Part shown: positions 27,728 through 37,266 of the stretch, piece by piece
Position numbering within the stretch: the stretch's first letter is position 1
Layout: every line of letters begins with the position of its first letter
NCBI GenBank assembly: GCA_963763085.1
Contig: CAVXNB010000001.1
Coordinates: 1,251,969 to 1,315,968 of the forward strand
DNA from: CAVXNB01 sp963763085
GTDB taxonomy: Bacteria; Actinomycetota; Acidimicrobiia; Acidimicrobiales; Bog-793
Length of the DNA: 64,000 bases
Reading direction: 5' to 3'
Program-made: the position numbers and the translations under genes
The notes under the pieces: model-generated
What the model was told of the DNA's origin: nothing
Databases searched by the model: none
Seen by the model: only the letters and a program-made list of their open reading frames with translations

Positions 27728-29579
27728 ACCGGCCGTCGACCTGGCAATCGTCCCAGTGGCCGGTCGTCCTCGCTGTCGCCTGCGGCTTGGGACTGGGGTG
27801 CTACGTGCTATCGCTCCCCGACATCTTGACTGGAGTACACGGCTACACGGGCCACGGTTACGACGACGGCGTGTACTTCGCTGCCGCGATCAACCTCGTT
27901 CACGGCAGCATTCCGTACCGCGACTTCGTGCTCGTTCAACCACCCGGGATCGCCATACTCATGGCTCCTCTCGCGCTGCTTGGGCGGCTCATCGGCGATC
28001 GCGAGGCGCTCGTTCTCGGCGATGCCTCACGTTGCTGGTCAGCGCCGCCAACGCGGGCCTGATCGCGACGATGCTTCGGGGTCGGGGCAAGGCAGCGATG
28101 GTCGTGGGTGGTTTGGCGTTCGCTCTCTTCCCGCTCTCGGTGACAGCGAGTCACACGGTGATGATCGAGCCGTATCTGACGCTGTTTTGTCTTCTCGCCC
28201 TCCGTTTGGCCTTCGATCGGCTCGACCTGGCATCCAGACGACGTCTTCTCTGTGCCGGAATCATGCTGGGAGCGGCGGGAACCATCAAGATCTGGGCCGT
28301 TCTGCCGGCGGCCGCGCTGCTCCTTGTCCTCGTCGTGCGCTCGCGCCAATCGCTTCGTCCGGTTATTGCAGGGATGGTCGCCGGCGGCGTCGTGCCGCTG
28401 GCACCGTTCCTGTTCGCGGCACCCGGGTCGTTCGTCCACGATGTGTTGTTTGCTCAAGAAGGCCGACTTTCGCTGACGAGCCTCGGCTCGCAACTCGGTA
28501 CCAAGCTGCTCGAGGTCACGGGTTTGTCCGCGTTCGGCTCCCTGACCCCGCCGGCCACGGTCGGCATCGTGGTGGCGATTGCGGCGGTTCTGGTTATCGG
28601 CTACGTCTTTTACGTTGGACGGTTGGCGATCGGAGATTTCGATCGTGTGGTTCTGTGCTCGACCGCGATCGTGGTGGTCGGCATGCTTTCGACGACGAAT
28701 TTCTTCCTGCACTACGCATACTTCACGGCCGCCTTCATCTCCCTCCTGATCGGAGACGTCTTCGGCCTCGCGTGGTCAACTGTTGCGAGGCGCCGTGCCA
28801 GACACGCGTCGGACAGCCGACGATCCCTCGGCCCGATCATCGTCGCGGTTTCTCTCGTCATCGGACTCGTTTCCACAGGCGCGCTTGTCCACGCCGACGC
28901 TTCCTTTGCTCAGTCGTACCTTTCGCTGGCAGAGGACAACGGCGCGACGCTGGCCGCGGTCATACCAGCGGGATCGTGTGTGGTCTCTGACGACGTCTCT
29001 TTCCTCGTCGACTCGAACCGATTGACGGCCACCGGGCCAGGCTGCCCCACGATGATCGACTACTACGGCGGATGGCTTGTCGAAAACCCCTCGGGACCGC
29101 CACCAATCGACGGCCCCTACTCGTCGTCCCTCGTAGCTACGTGGGCCCAACTGTTCACCCGGGCCGACTATCTCGTGTTCATCTCTCCGGACACTGACGC
29201 CTGGCCCCGGACGTCCCTGACTATCCCTCTTTACGACCAGTATCGCCTCGTATACGCGGCAGCTGGCAGCTTCGTCTACTGCCACGTCAACCGCAGCGAG
29301 GCTTCAGCGTCGGCTTCTCGTTTAGCGCTCGATGCTGGGGTCGTGGCACAAGGCCGGCGAGATTTCTCGCTCGCGGTCGCCGACTACGACCAGGCTTTGG
29401 TCGAAGAACCGTGCAGCGCACAGCCTCTCTTCGATTTGGGTACCGTCCAACAGCTCCTCGGGGACAACCAAGCAGCGATCGCTCTCTATGAGGAGGTGCT
29501 CGCGATCAATCCGGGTGACCTTCCCGCCTCCGCGATGCTTGGGTATATCAGGAGCCTGCCGACCCGTAGCTTCCGGTAG
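27661..29579 (+). CDS. GT-C-type membrane glycosyltransferase with C-terminal TPR, one frameshift
   Basis: A polytopic membrane protein of about 639 residues after restoring one base near 28022-28026. The first external loop GHGYDDGVYFAAAINLVHGS carries an Asp-Asp pair, followed by IPYRDFVLVQPPG, which is typical of ArnT/PMT-like GT-C transferases. About nine more helices follow to residue 410, then an extracytoplasmic domain (including SCVVSDDVSFLVDSNRL) and finally about 90 residues of TPR (LDAGVVAQGRRDFSLAVADY, FDLGTVQQLLGDNQAAIALY). A GT-C core fused to TPRs links it to the two separate TPR lipoproteins in the locus. The start at 27661 lies in the second copy of a duplicated leader. Substrate is unknown. 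Confidence 0.72.
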
Positions 29580-29691
29580 GTGGGCCCAGGCGCGCGGCGA
29601 TTGGTGCAAGAGGTATCGCGGAATTCGGTGCGTCGGTGACATTGCAGGATCTCGGATCGAGCGCCTGGCAAGAGAACGATGGGAGCCACAA

Positions 29692-29970
29692 ATGTGGCCA
29701 GACGTGATGTCGAGCTGGGTGCAGGCGTTGGACAAGGTCTGTGGGTCGAGGCTCACTCCACGCGAGAAGGACAAGCTCGTCGCTTTGTTTGTGTACCAGG
29801 CGGCAGGCGGGCGTGGGACGTGGGAAGTCATCCCACTCTGGACAAGTACCCGCGGCTGCGAGCGCGAACTCGGCTTGGCGCTGGACGGTGCGCTGGTCGA
29901 TGGCGGCAGGAAGGTCGTGTGTCACCTGGATTTCGCGTCCGGTCGGGAGGTCGTTCGTGTCTGCCCTTGA
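29692..29970 (+). CDS. Small hypothetical protein
   Basis: A possible 92-residue protein between the GT-C gene and collagen-like gene 2. It starts MWPDVMSSWVQALDKVCG and contains LTPREKDKLVALFVYQAAGG, which reads like a helical soluble protein. The ATG at 29692 is preceded by GGGAG at a 6-nt spacing. No family is recognised, and no signal or membrane segment is visible. The remaining bases of this 780-bp gap hold only hairpins downstream of the collagen-like gene. Coding status is uncertain. Confidence 0.4.
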   Translation: MWPDVMSSWVQALDKVCGSRLTPREKDKLVALFVYQAAGGRGTWEVIPLWTSTRGCERELGLALDGALVDGGRKVVCHLDFASGREVVRVCP

Positions 29971-30216
29971 GGGAAGTGCCGGGGAAATACGCGTGGCGAC
30001 TGTGGGGTGAGCCGCGGCGGGGAGACAGAGCCAAACTACGTGTCGGTTATTGGCGAGTGTGCGGCGACTCTGCTGGTAAACACTCGGAGTCGATCACAAA
30101 AAATGTGATTGCGGGGCACGGGAGGTGGATACGGGCCTCCCTCTCTCGCCTTTACCTCGTAGCCCGTGGTGGGTAAACGGTGCTGGAAACGGCGGCGCAA
30201 TCGTCTCCGAGATGGC

Positions 30217-30333
30217 GAGAGGGAGGCCCCGCAAGGACCTCCCTCTCCCGCCTGTGAGCCGTAGCGCCCGAGGGCCAATGCTGTCGTGTCCAAGTGGGCA
30301 GCACGAGGGGGGGCCCTCGGGACCTCCCCCTCG
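30217..30333 (-). terminator. Hairpin pair downstream of collagen-like gene 2
   Basis: Two GC-rich inverted repeats follow the collagen-like gene 2 stop: 30304-30333 (CGAGGGGG / CCCCCTCG, 14-nt loop) and 30217-30247 (GAGAGGGAGG / CCTCCCTCTC, 11-nt loop). No T-run follows either stem on the minus strand, so they are weaker terminator candidates than the pair after collagen-like gene 1, though placed in the same way. Confidence 0.45.
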
Positions 30334-30368
30334 ACTTGCCACCCCCTAAGGGTTGATCTGGCGACCTC

Positions 30369-33300
30369 CTACTTCGAGCACATCACGTAGACGGTGATCG
30401 ACGTGCCGTCGTCGTCAGTCGCCCTCCAGCCCGTCGCAATCTGTCCGGCGGTGGCGGGGTTGCTGCCGTTGAGCGGCTCGGAGATTTGCAGGTGTGAGTT
30501 CGTGCCGGAGTTGGAGAAGCCGCCACCGATGGCGACCGGATTGCCCGCCGGGCACGTAACCGAGGCAGTTGTAGTCGCGGAGGCGGTCTCGACGATCACG
30601 TCCAACCCGGCGCTCCCGGCGGTCGATGGTCCGACAGCGCCCTGGTTGCCCTGGTTGTTTGCCCTGGAAGCCCTGGTTGCCCTGGAAGCCCTGGTTGCCC
30701 TGGAAGCCCTGGTTGCCCTGGAAGCCTTGGTTGCCCTGGAAGCCTTGGAAGCCCTGGTTCCCTTGGTTGCCCTGAGCGCCCTGTATTCCGCCGTCACTGA
30801 CCACCGCACCCGAAGCGATCGTCCCGCTCCCGTTTCCGGCGTAGCCGAGGTTCTTGACCGTCAACGAGTTCGTCCCGCCTCCAGCCGTGATCTGGTAGTA
30901 GCCAGCACCGCCGCCGATGAAGAGGATCTCGTTATTCGCCGTCCAGGCGCCATTGGCCACAGTGATGGAGACAGTGTTGCCAGATGCCGGGGCAGTGAAG
31001 GCACTGGCAGTCGTATAGCCGTTGGCTCCGTTGGTACCGGCCACGCCCTGGTTGCCCTGGTTGCCCTGGTTGCCCTGGTTGCCCTGGGTCCCGGCCGAGC
31101 CGTTGGTACCGGCAACGCCCTGGTTGCCCTGGAAGCCCTGGAAGCCCTGGTTGCCCTGGGTCCCGGCCGAGCCGTTGGTACCGGCAACGCCCTGGTTGCC
31201 CTGGAAGCCCTGGAAGCCCTGGTTGCCCTGGGTCCCGGCCGAGCCGTTGGTACCGGCAACGCCCTGGTTGCCCTGGAAGCCCTGGAAGCCCTGGTTGCCC
31301 TGGGTCCCGGCCGAGCCGTTGGCCCCCGCAGCACCCTGTGCACCCTGTGCGCCCTGTGCGCCGTTGGTTCCATTCGTGCCCGCAGCGCCCTGTGCACCCT
31401 GTGCACCGTTCGAGCCGTTGGTCCCGTTGGTTCCCGCGGCGCCCTGTGCGCCCTGTGCGCCGTTGGTTCCGTTGGTTCCATTCGTGCCCGCAGCGCCCTG
31501 TGCGCCGGTAGCGCCCTGAGCACCGTTGGTGCCGTTCGTGCCGTTGGTGCCGTTCGTGCCGTTGGTCCCGGCTGCGCCCTGGGCTCCGGTGGCGCCCTGA
31601 GCACCAGCTGCGCCCTGAGCACCGTTACTGCCGTTGGTGCCTGCGGCGCCGGTAGCGCCCTGAGCACCGTTGGAGCCGTTCGTGCCGTTGGTCCCGGCTG
31701 CGCCCTGGGCTCCGGTGGCGCCCTGAGCACCAGCTGCGCCCTGAGCACCGTTACTGCCGTTGGTGCCTGCGGCGCCGGTAGCGCCCTGAGCACCGTTGGT
31801 GCCTGCGGCGCCGGTAGCGCCCTGAGCACCGTTGGTGCCATTGGTTCCGTTGGTGCCATTGGTCCCAGCGGCGCCGGTCGCGCCCTGGGGCCCTTGGGCA
31901 CCTGCCGCTCCCTGGGCTCCGTTCGAGCCGTTGGTCCCGTTGGTCCCGTTGGTCCCGTTCGTGCCGTTGGTGCCCGCAGTGCCCTGGGCGCCGGTGGCAC
32001 CCTTGGCGCCGGTTGCGCCAGCAGCTCCGGTGGCGCCTGCCGCGCCGCTCGCTCCAGTGGCTCCGGTTGCCCCTACAGAACCCTGGGGCCCGTTCTGACC
32101 GTTCTGACCGTTCTGACCGTTGTTACCTTGTGGGCCGGCCTGGCCGGTGGCGCCAGTCAGGCCGATCGGGCCTTGCGGACCGGCTGCGCCCTGGAAGCCT
32201 TGAGTGCCAGTCGCGCCCTGAGCGCCGTTGGTCCCGTTCGCTCCATTGGTCCCATTCGTTCCGTTCGTCCCATTGGTTCCGTTGGTCCCGGCCTCGCCGG
32301 TGGCGCCCTGCGCTCCGGTGCCGCCCTGTGCCCCGTTGGTGCCGTTGGTCCCGTTGGTCCCGGCAGTTCCGGTCGCACCCTGCGGACCGGCCGCGCCCTG
32401 TGCGCCGGCGGCGCCCTGAGCTCCGCTGCCACCCGTAGCGCCGGTCGCACCGATACCTCCGGTTGCACCTTGGGCGCCGGTTGCCCCGGTCGCGCCGGTC
32501 GTGCCCTGGGAGCCATTGAGACCGTTTTGACCGTTGTGCCCGTTGTTGCCCTGGGCGCCGGTAGCACCGGTGGCCCCCGAAGTGCCCTGGGTGCCCTGTG
32601 CGCCGGTCGCACCCTGCGCTCCGTTGGTGCCGTTGGTCCCGGCAGCTCCGGTCGCACCCTGAGCGCCGGCTGCGCCCTGGCAGCCGCGTGGTCCGGTGGC
32701 GCCCTGCGCTCCGGTGGCGCCCTTGCGCCGTTGGTGCCGTTCGTTCCGTTGGTGCCGGCAGCTCCGGTGGCACCCTGTGCGCCGTTGGTGCCGTTGGTGC
32801 CGTTGGTCCCGTTGGTGCCAGCGGCGCCGGTCGCACCCTGTGCGCCGTTCGTGCCGTTCGTGCCGTTGGTCCCAGCGCTCCGGTCGCACCCTGAGCGCCA
32901 GCTGCGCCCTGGCGCCGCGTCGCTCCGTGGCGCCCTGCGCTCCGGTGGCGCCCTGTGCTCCGTTGGTGCCGTTGGTGCCCGCAGCTCCGGTGGCGCCCGT
33001 GCGCGCCGTTGGTGCCGTTGGTCCCGTTGGTGCCGGCAGCTCCGGTCGGCGCCCTGTCGCTCCGTTGGTGCCGTTGGTGCCGTTCGTGCCCGTTGGTGCC
33101 GTGCAGCTGCCGGTGGCGCCCTGGGCGCCGTTGCGCCGTTGGTGCCGTCGCGCCGTTGGCTCCGTTGGCGCCCGTGCGCTCCGGTGCGCGCCCTGTGCGC
33201 CGTTGGTGCCGTTGGTGCCGTTGGTTCCGTTGGTGCCCGTGCAGCGCCGGTGGCGCCCTGTGCGCCGTTGGTGCCGTTGGTCCCGTTGGTGCCATTGGCG

Positions 33301-35735
33301 CCGGTCGCACCCTGTGCGCCGTTGGTGCCGTTGGTGCCGTTGGTGCCGTTGGTGCCGGTCGGTGCCCGTCGGCGCCCGTTGCGCCGGTCGCGCCCGTGGC
33401 GCCGCTGCGCCCCGTTGGCTGCCGTTGGTGCCCGTGCGCGCCGGTCGCGCCCTGTCGCGCCGTTGGTGCCGTTGGTGCCGTTGGTGCCGTTGGTGCCGGC
33501 GGTGCCGGTGGCGCCCTGTGCGCCGTTGGTGCCGTTCGTTCCGTTGGTGCCGGCGCGCCGGTGGCGCCCTGCGCCCCGTTGGTGCCGTTGGTGCCGTTGG
33601 TCCCGTTGGTGCCGGCGGCGCCGGTCGCACCCTGTGCGCCGTTCGTGCCGTTGGTGCCGTTGGTCCCGTTGGTGCCCGCAGCTCCGGTCGCACCCGTGGC
33701 GCCAGCTGCGCCCGTTGGTGCCGGCGGTGCCCGTCGCGCCCTGCGCTCCGGTGGCGCCGTTGGCGCCGTTGGTGCCGTTGGTGCCCGCAGCGCCGGTGGC
33801 ACCCTGTGCGCCGTTGGTGCCGTTGGTGCCGTTGGTCGCCGTTGGTGCCGGCGGCGCCGGTCGCGCCCTGTGCGCCGTTGGTGCCGTTGGTGCCGTTGGT
33901 CCCGTTGGTGCCGGCAGCTCCGGTCGCGCCCTGAGCGCCGCTGGCGCCGCTGGTAGCCGTTGCGTGCCCGTTGGCGCCCGTGTCCGCGTCGCCGTTGGCG
34001 CCGTTGGTCCCGTTCGTGCCGTTGGTGCCCGGCAGCTCCGGTGGCGCCCTGCGCGCCGTTGGTGCCGTTCGTCCCGTTGGTGCCGTTGGTGCCGGCAGCT
34101 CCGGTGGCACCCTGTGCTCCGTTGGTGCCGTTGGTGCCGTTGGTCCCGTTGGTGCCGGTCGGCGCCGGTCGCGCCCTGTGCGCCGTTGGTTCCGTTCGTG
34201 CCGTTGGTCCCGGCAGCTCCGGTCGCACCCTGGCGCCGTTGCGCCGCTGGAGCCGTTGGCGCCGTGGCGCCCGTGCGCTCCGGTGGCGCCCTGTGCTCCG
34301 TTGGTGCCGTTGGTGCCGTTGGTGCCCGGCAGCGCCGGTGGCGCCCTGCGCGCCGTTGGTGCCGTTGGTTCCGTCGGTCCCGTTGGTGCCGGCAGCTCCG
34401 GTGGCACCCTGTGCTCCGTTGGTGCCGTTCGTTCCGTTGGTCCCGGCGGCTCCGGTCGCACCCTGTCGCGCCGTTGGTTCCGTTCGTGCCGTTGGTCCCG
34501 TTGGTGCCGGCAGCTCCGGTGGCACCCTGTGCGCCAGCTGCGCCCTGGAAGCCGCGTGCTCCGGTGGCGCCCTGCGCTCCGTGGCGCCGTTGGTGCCGTT
34601 GGTGCCGTTCGTTCCGTTGGTGCCGCAGTCCGGTGCCGGTCGCGCCCGTTGGTGCCGTTGGTGCCGTTGGTGCCGTTCGTCCCGTTGGTGCCCGCAGCGC
34701 CGGTGGCACCCGTGCGCCGTTGGTGCCGTTGGTGCCATTGGTCCCGTTGGTGCCGGCGGCGCCGGTCGCACCCTGTGCGCCGTTGGTGCCGTTGGTGCCG
34801 TTCGTGCCGTTGGTGCCGTTCGTTCCGTTGGTGCCCGCAGCTCCGGTGGCGCCCTGAGCGCCAGCTGCGCCCTGGAAGCCGCGTGCTCCGGTGGCGCCCT
34901 GGGCTCCGTTCGTCCCGGCAACGCCTTGGGCGCCCTTTGCTCCCTGTGTTCCTTGTGCACCCTGAGCACCCTGCGAGCCCTTTACGCCCTGGTTACCTTG
35001 GCTACCGTTCTGGCCGTTGGCTCCATTGGCTCCGTTCGCGCCGTTCGTGCCATTCGCGCCCTGATTGCCCTGCGGGCCGGCCGAGCCCTGGTTGCCCTGG
35101 AATCCCTGGAATCCCTGCGAACCGTTGGTCCCGTTCGATCCGGCGACGCCTTGGGTGCCCTGGTTGCCTTGCGAACCGTTGGCGCCTGCCGCACCCTGGT
35201 TGCCCTGGAATCCCTGGAATCCCTGTGCGCCGTTCGCGCCATTGGTCCCGTTGGTGCCAGTCGCACCCCGGGCACCGGTGGCACCTTGGGCGCCCGCCTT
35301 CCCCTGGACGCCTTGAGAGCCCTGCGCCCCGTTAGTTCCGTTGGTCCCGTTCGTGCCGGCCTTACCCTGGGCCCCCTGATTACCCTGCGCCCCCTGGGCG
35401 CCGTTGGCTCCCTGGGCCCCTTTCGCGCCTTGGCTTCCCTGGGCGCCGTTTATTCCGTTGAAGCCATTCTGGCCATTGACACCCTGAGGTCCCTGGACTC
35501 CCTTTGCGCCCTGCGGTCCCTGGGCGCCTTGCGCACCCTGGAAGCCCTGCGGGCCTTGAGGTCCCTGATCCGAATCGGCGAGAATAGACGTCGACGCGTG
35601 CGCGGCAGGAACACCTATGGTTCCTACGAGTCCGGACGCTGAAAGCGTGCTGATGCCTGCTCCGAATGCGAGCATGGCGATACGGGAACGACTTTTCGGC
35701 GGCGTGTAGCGGCCGCCTTTGCGTGGCGCTGCCAT
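30369..35735 (-). CDS. Giant secreted collagen-like protein 2 (CLP2), many frameshifts
   Basis: A collagen-like protein of about 1,780 residues if frames are joined. The N-terminus RKGGRYTPPKSRSR, hydrophobic core and AHA-ST signal-peptidase site match CLP1. The Gly-X-Y tract has zones: GAQG/GFQGNQG (35600-34960), GTNGTNGTNGAQGATG (34960-31320), then GSAGTQGNQGFQGFQGNQ repeats. A beta-type domain interrupts it at about 30790-31020 (FTAPASGNTVSITVANGAW, NEILFIGGGAGYYQI, LTVKNLGYAGNGSG). The C-terminal domain has SVTCPAGNPVAIGGGFSNSG and ends SITVYVMCSK, related to CLP1. Between about 32600 and 34900 the Gly-X-Y pattern jumps frame repeatedly, and another break lies near 30657 (4 extra bases). 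Either the repeat consensus is wrong or this allele is dead. Confidence 0.8.
31030..31317. repeat. Four tandem 72-bp units in collagen-like gene 2
   Basis: Units at 31030-31101 (variant), 31102-31173, 31174-31245 and 31246-31317. The last three appear identical base for base and encode 24 residues built from GSAGTQGNQGFQGFQGNQ plus GVAGTN. The variant has NQG in place of the two FQG triplets. Exact 24-residue periodicity keeps the Gly-X-Y register, as expected from recent unequal recombination. Confidence 0.95.
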
Positions 35736-36009
35736 TTTTTATATCCCTCGCTATATATCAATGGAGCCCACGAGATGACCCATTGCGAGCCACCGCGCCG
35801 ACTACTGGATGTCGGCAATGTAAGTGGATCTTCCACAAGATGCAAGCGACTGCTCCAACTTCCCACCCCGCGTCGGTGGCCGAGCACACAGAGTGGGGAA
35901 ATGCGGCAAAACCGAGGATTTGGCGCCTGCAGCGGTAGCAGACGCCAAGTCGTTCCAGGAAGGGCCTGATGGACCGCGAGCAACGGTGATTTGCGGTCGC
36001 CAGCCCCAC
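35736..36009. other. Upstream region of collagen-like gene 2
   Basis: This gap between the GT2-methyltransferase copy 3 stop and the collagen-like gene 2 start contains the leader of the latter: read leftward, GGCTCCATTGATATATAGCG precedes AGGGATATAAAAA and the ATG. The AT-rich TATATAG could act as a -10 element, and CGAGGGA lies about 9 nt before the ATG as a ribosome site. No gene is supported. Confidence 0.45.
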
Positions 36010-36567
36010 CTACCAGTTGCAGATACCACCCTGGCGTGGGCCGTCCTTCAGGGCGATCAGGTTGGCGTTCACGTAGCTGATGTGGTGCTCGCGGTGCCAT
36101 GGACTCGGGAACTGGGTCACCATGCGCCCGACCTGGAACTGGCAGGTTATCTCGGGGACGAAGTTGGCGTAGCTGCGGTCGGTGAAGTACCAGAAGCTGT
36201 TCTCGTTGTAGAACGCGACGTGGGTGGGGTCCTGGAAGGCGCCGCGGCCGTCGGTGCTCGGGGTGAGCGACAACAGCATCCCCCCGTGGGCGAGGAGACG
36301 GTGCAGCTCGTTGAAGATCGCGATCTTGTCTGGGATGTGCTCGAGAAAGTCGACCGCGCGGATCACTCCGACGCTGTTGTCGGGCAGGTCGATCCCCTTG
36401 GTGACGTCGGCGACGATGTCGACGCCCTCGCCCGGGTACTGGTCGACGCCGAGATAGCCCTCAGGCTTGTTGTGCGCCGCGCCGAGGTCGAGGCAGGCCA
36501 GACCCTCCCTCTTCGCCCAGGCGAGGGCCAGGCGCTGCACGTAGGTGTCGTAGAGCTCGACGGTGTC
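35999..36567. repeat. 569-bp direct repeat, right copy
   Basis: This is the partner of 22798-23366, in the same orientation and 13,201 bp away, with two mismatches. It covers the methyltransferase half of GT2-methyltransferase copy 3. The near-identical pair flanks collagen-like gene 1, the rightward GT-C gene and collagen-like gene 2, and could support deletion of that block by recombination. Confidence 0.95.
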
Positions 36568-37266
36568 GGTGTAGATCCTGCGGTTCGCGACGATCTCGGC
36601 AGAGGAGCGACTGTCGAGGATCCGCTCGAGGTACAGGCACTCGGGGATGTGGAGAAACGGGGCCACTTCGTACATCCGGCACATAAGGTCCTCGTCGTCG
36701 AGGATCGTCCTCGCCGGGTCGTAGCCGCCGGCCGCCTCGTAGGTGGAGCGACGGAACGCCCTGACGCTGCCCGGTGCGTAGACGATCGAGGCCACGTTAT
36801 GCGGGGAAGGCTCGAAGGCATGTCGGCGCAGAACAAGGCGCTCGTTTACGTCGGCCCCGGAGAACCGCCATCCCTCTGAGGGCTCTAACCGGGCGTCGCT
36901 CCGTTTTCCGTCCTCGTGAATCTGGGCGCTGTCGGAATAGACGAACCCGACATCCTCACGCTCCGCAAAGGTCGCCGCCACGCGATCTAGGCAAGTCGTC
37001 CCGAGCTCGTCGCTGTGATGCAATGAAACGAGCAGGTCACCAGTGGCTTGCTCGCACGCCGTGCGCTTGGCGGCTGCGACTCCTTGCACCGCCTCGTCAC
37101 GTAGCACGACAACGCGTTCGTCTCGCCCTTGTGGCCGCCAGATTCGCACGTCTCCGTGCTGCACAACGACCCATTCCCAGTCCTGAAGGGTCTGGTTGCG
37201 CAGGCTGCGGTGGCACGAGTCGAGGAAACGCGAATTGTCGCTCGCCGTGAAGATGGAGATCCGCAT
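36010..37266 (-). CDS. Bifunctional GT2-like / SAM methyltransferase (copy 3)
   Basis: A 418-residue intact fusion, starting at the ATG at 37266 (MRISIFTASDN) with AGAGG upstream; a longer start at 37296 is in frame but does not match the paralogues. The glycosyltransferase fold is recognisable (DWEWVVVQHGD, YAPGSVRAFRRSTYEAAGGY, DDEDLMCRMYE), but the metal-binding position reads SLHHSDEL instead of the EFDHDDEL of copy 2, so the acidic pair is lost and transferase activity is doubtful. The methyltransferase half is essentially identical to copy 2 and has an intact motif I, LDLGAAHNKPEGYLGVD. It lies upstream-adjacent to the collagen-like gene 2 promoter region. The predicted product is a methyltransferase with a vestigial GT domain. 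Confidence 0.82.
   Translation of the reverse strand: MRISIFTASDNSRFLDSCHRSLRNQTLQDWEWVVVQHGDVRIWRPQGRDERVVVLRDEAVQGVAAAKRTACEQATGDLLVSLHHSDELGTTCLDRVAATFAEREDVGFVYSDSAQIHEDGKRSDARLEPSEGWRFSGADVNERLVLRRHAFEPSPHNVASIVYAPGSVRAFRRSTYEAAGGYDPARTILDDEDLMCRMYEVAPFLHIPECLYLERILDSRSSAEIVANRRIYTDTVELYDTYVQRLALAWAKREGLACLDLGAAHNKPEGYLGVDQYPGEGVDIVADVTKGIDLPDNSVGVIRAVDFLEHIPDKIAIFNELHRLLAHGGMLLSLTPSTDGRGAFQDPTHVAFYNENSFWYFTDRSYANFVPEITCQFQVGRMVTQFPSPWHREHHISYVNANLIALKDGPRQGGICNW

Noticed and set aside
31030..31317. CRISPR array
   Set aside because: The units are contiguous, without spacers, and keep a Gly-X-Y reading frame, so they are coding repeats.
30394..34857. 1,487-codon plus-strand frame opposite collagen-like gene 2
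   Set aside because: This is a shadow of the collagen repeats; the repeat period and lack of stops explain its length, and it has no recognisable domain.
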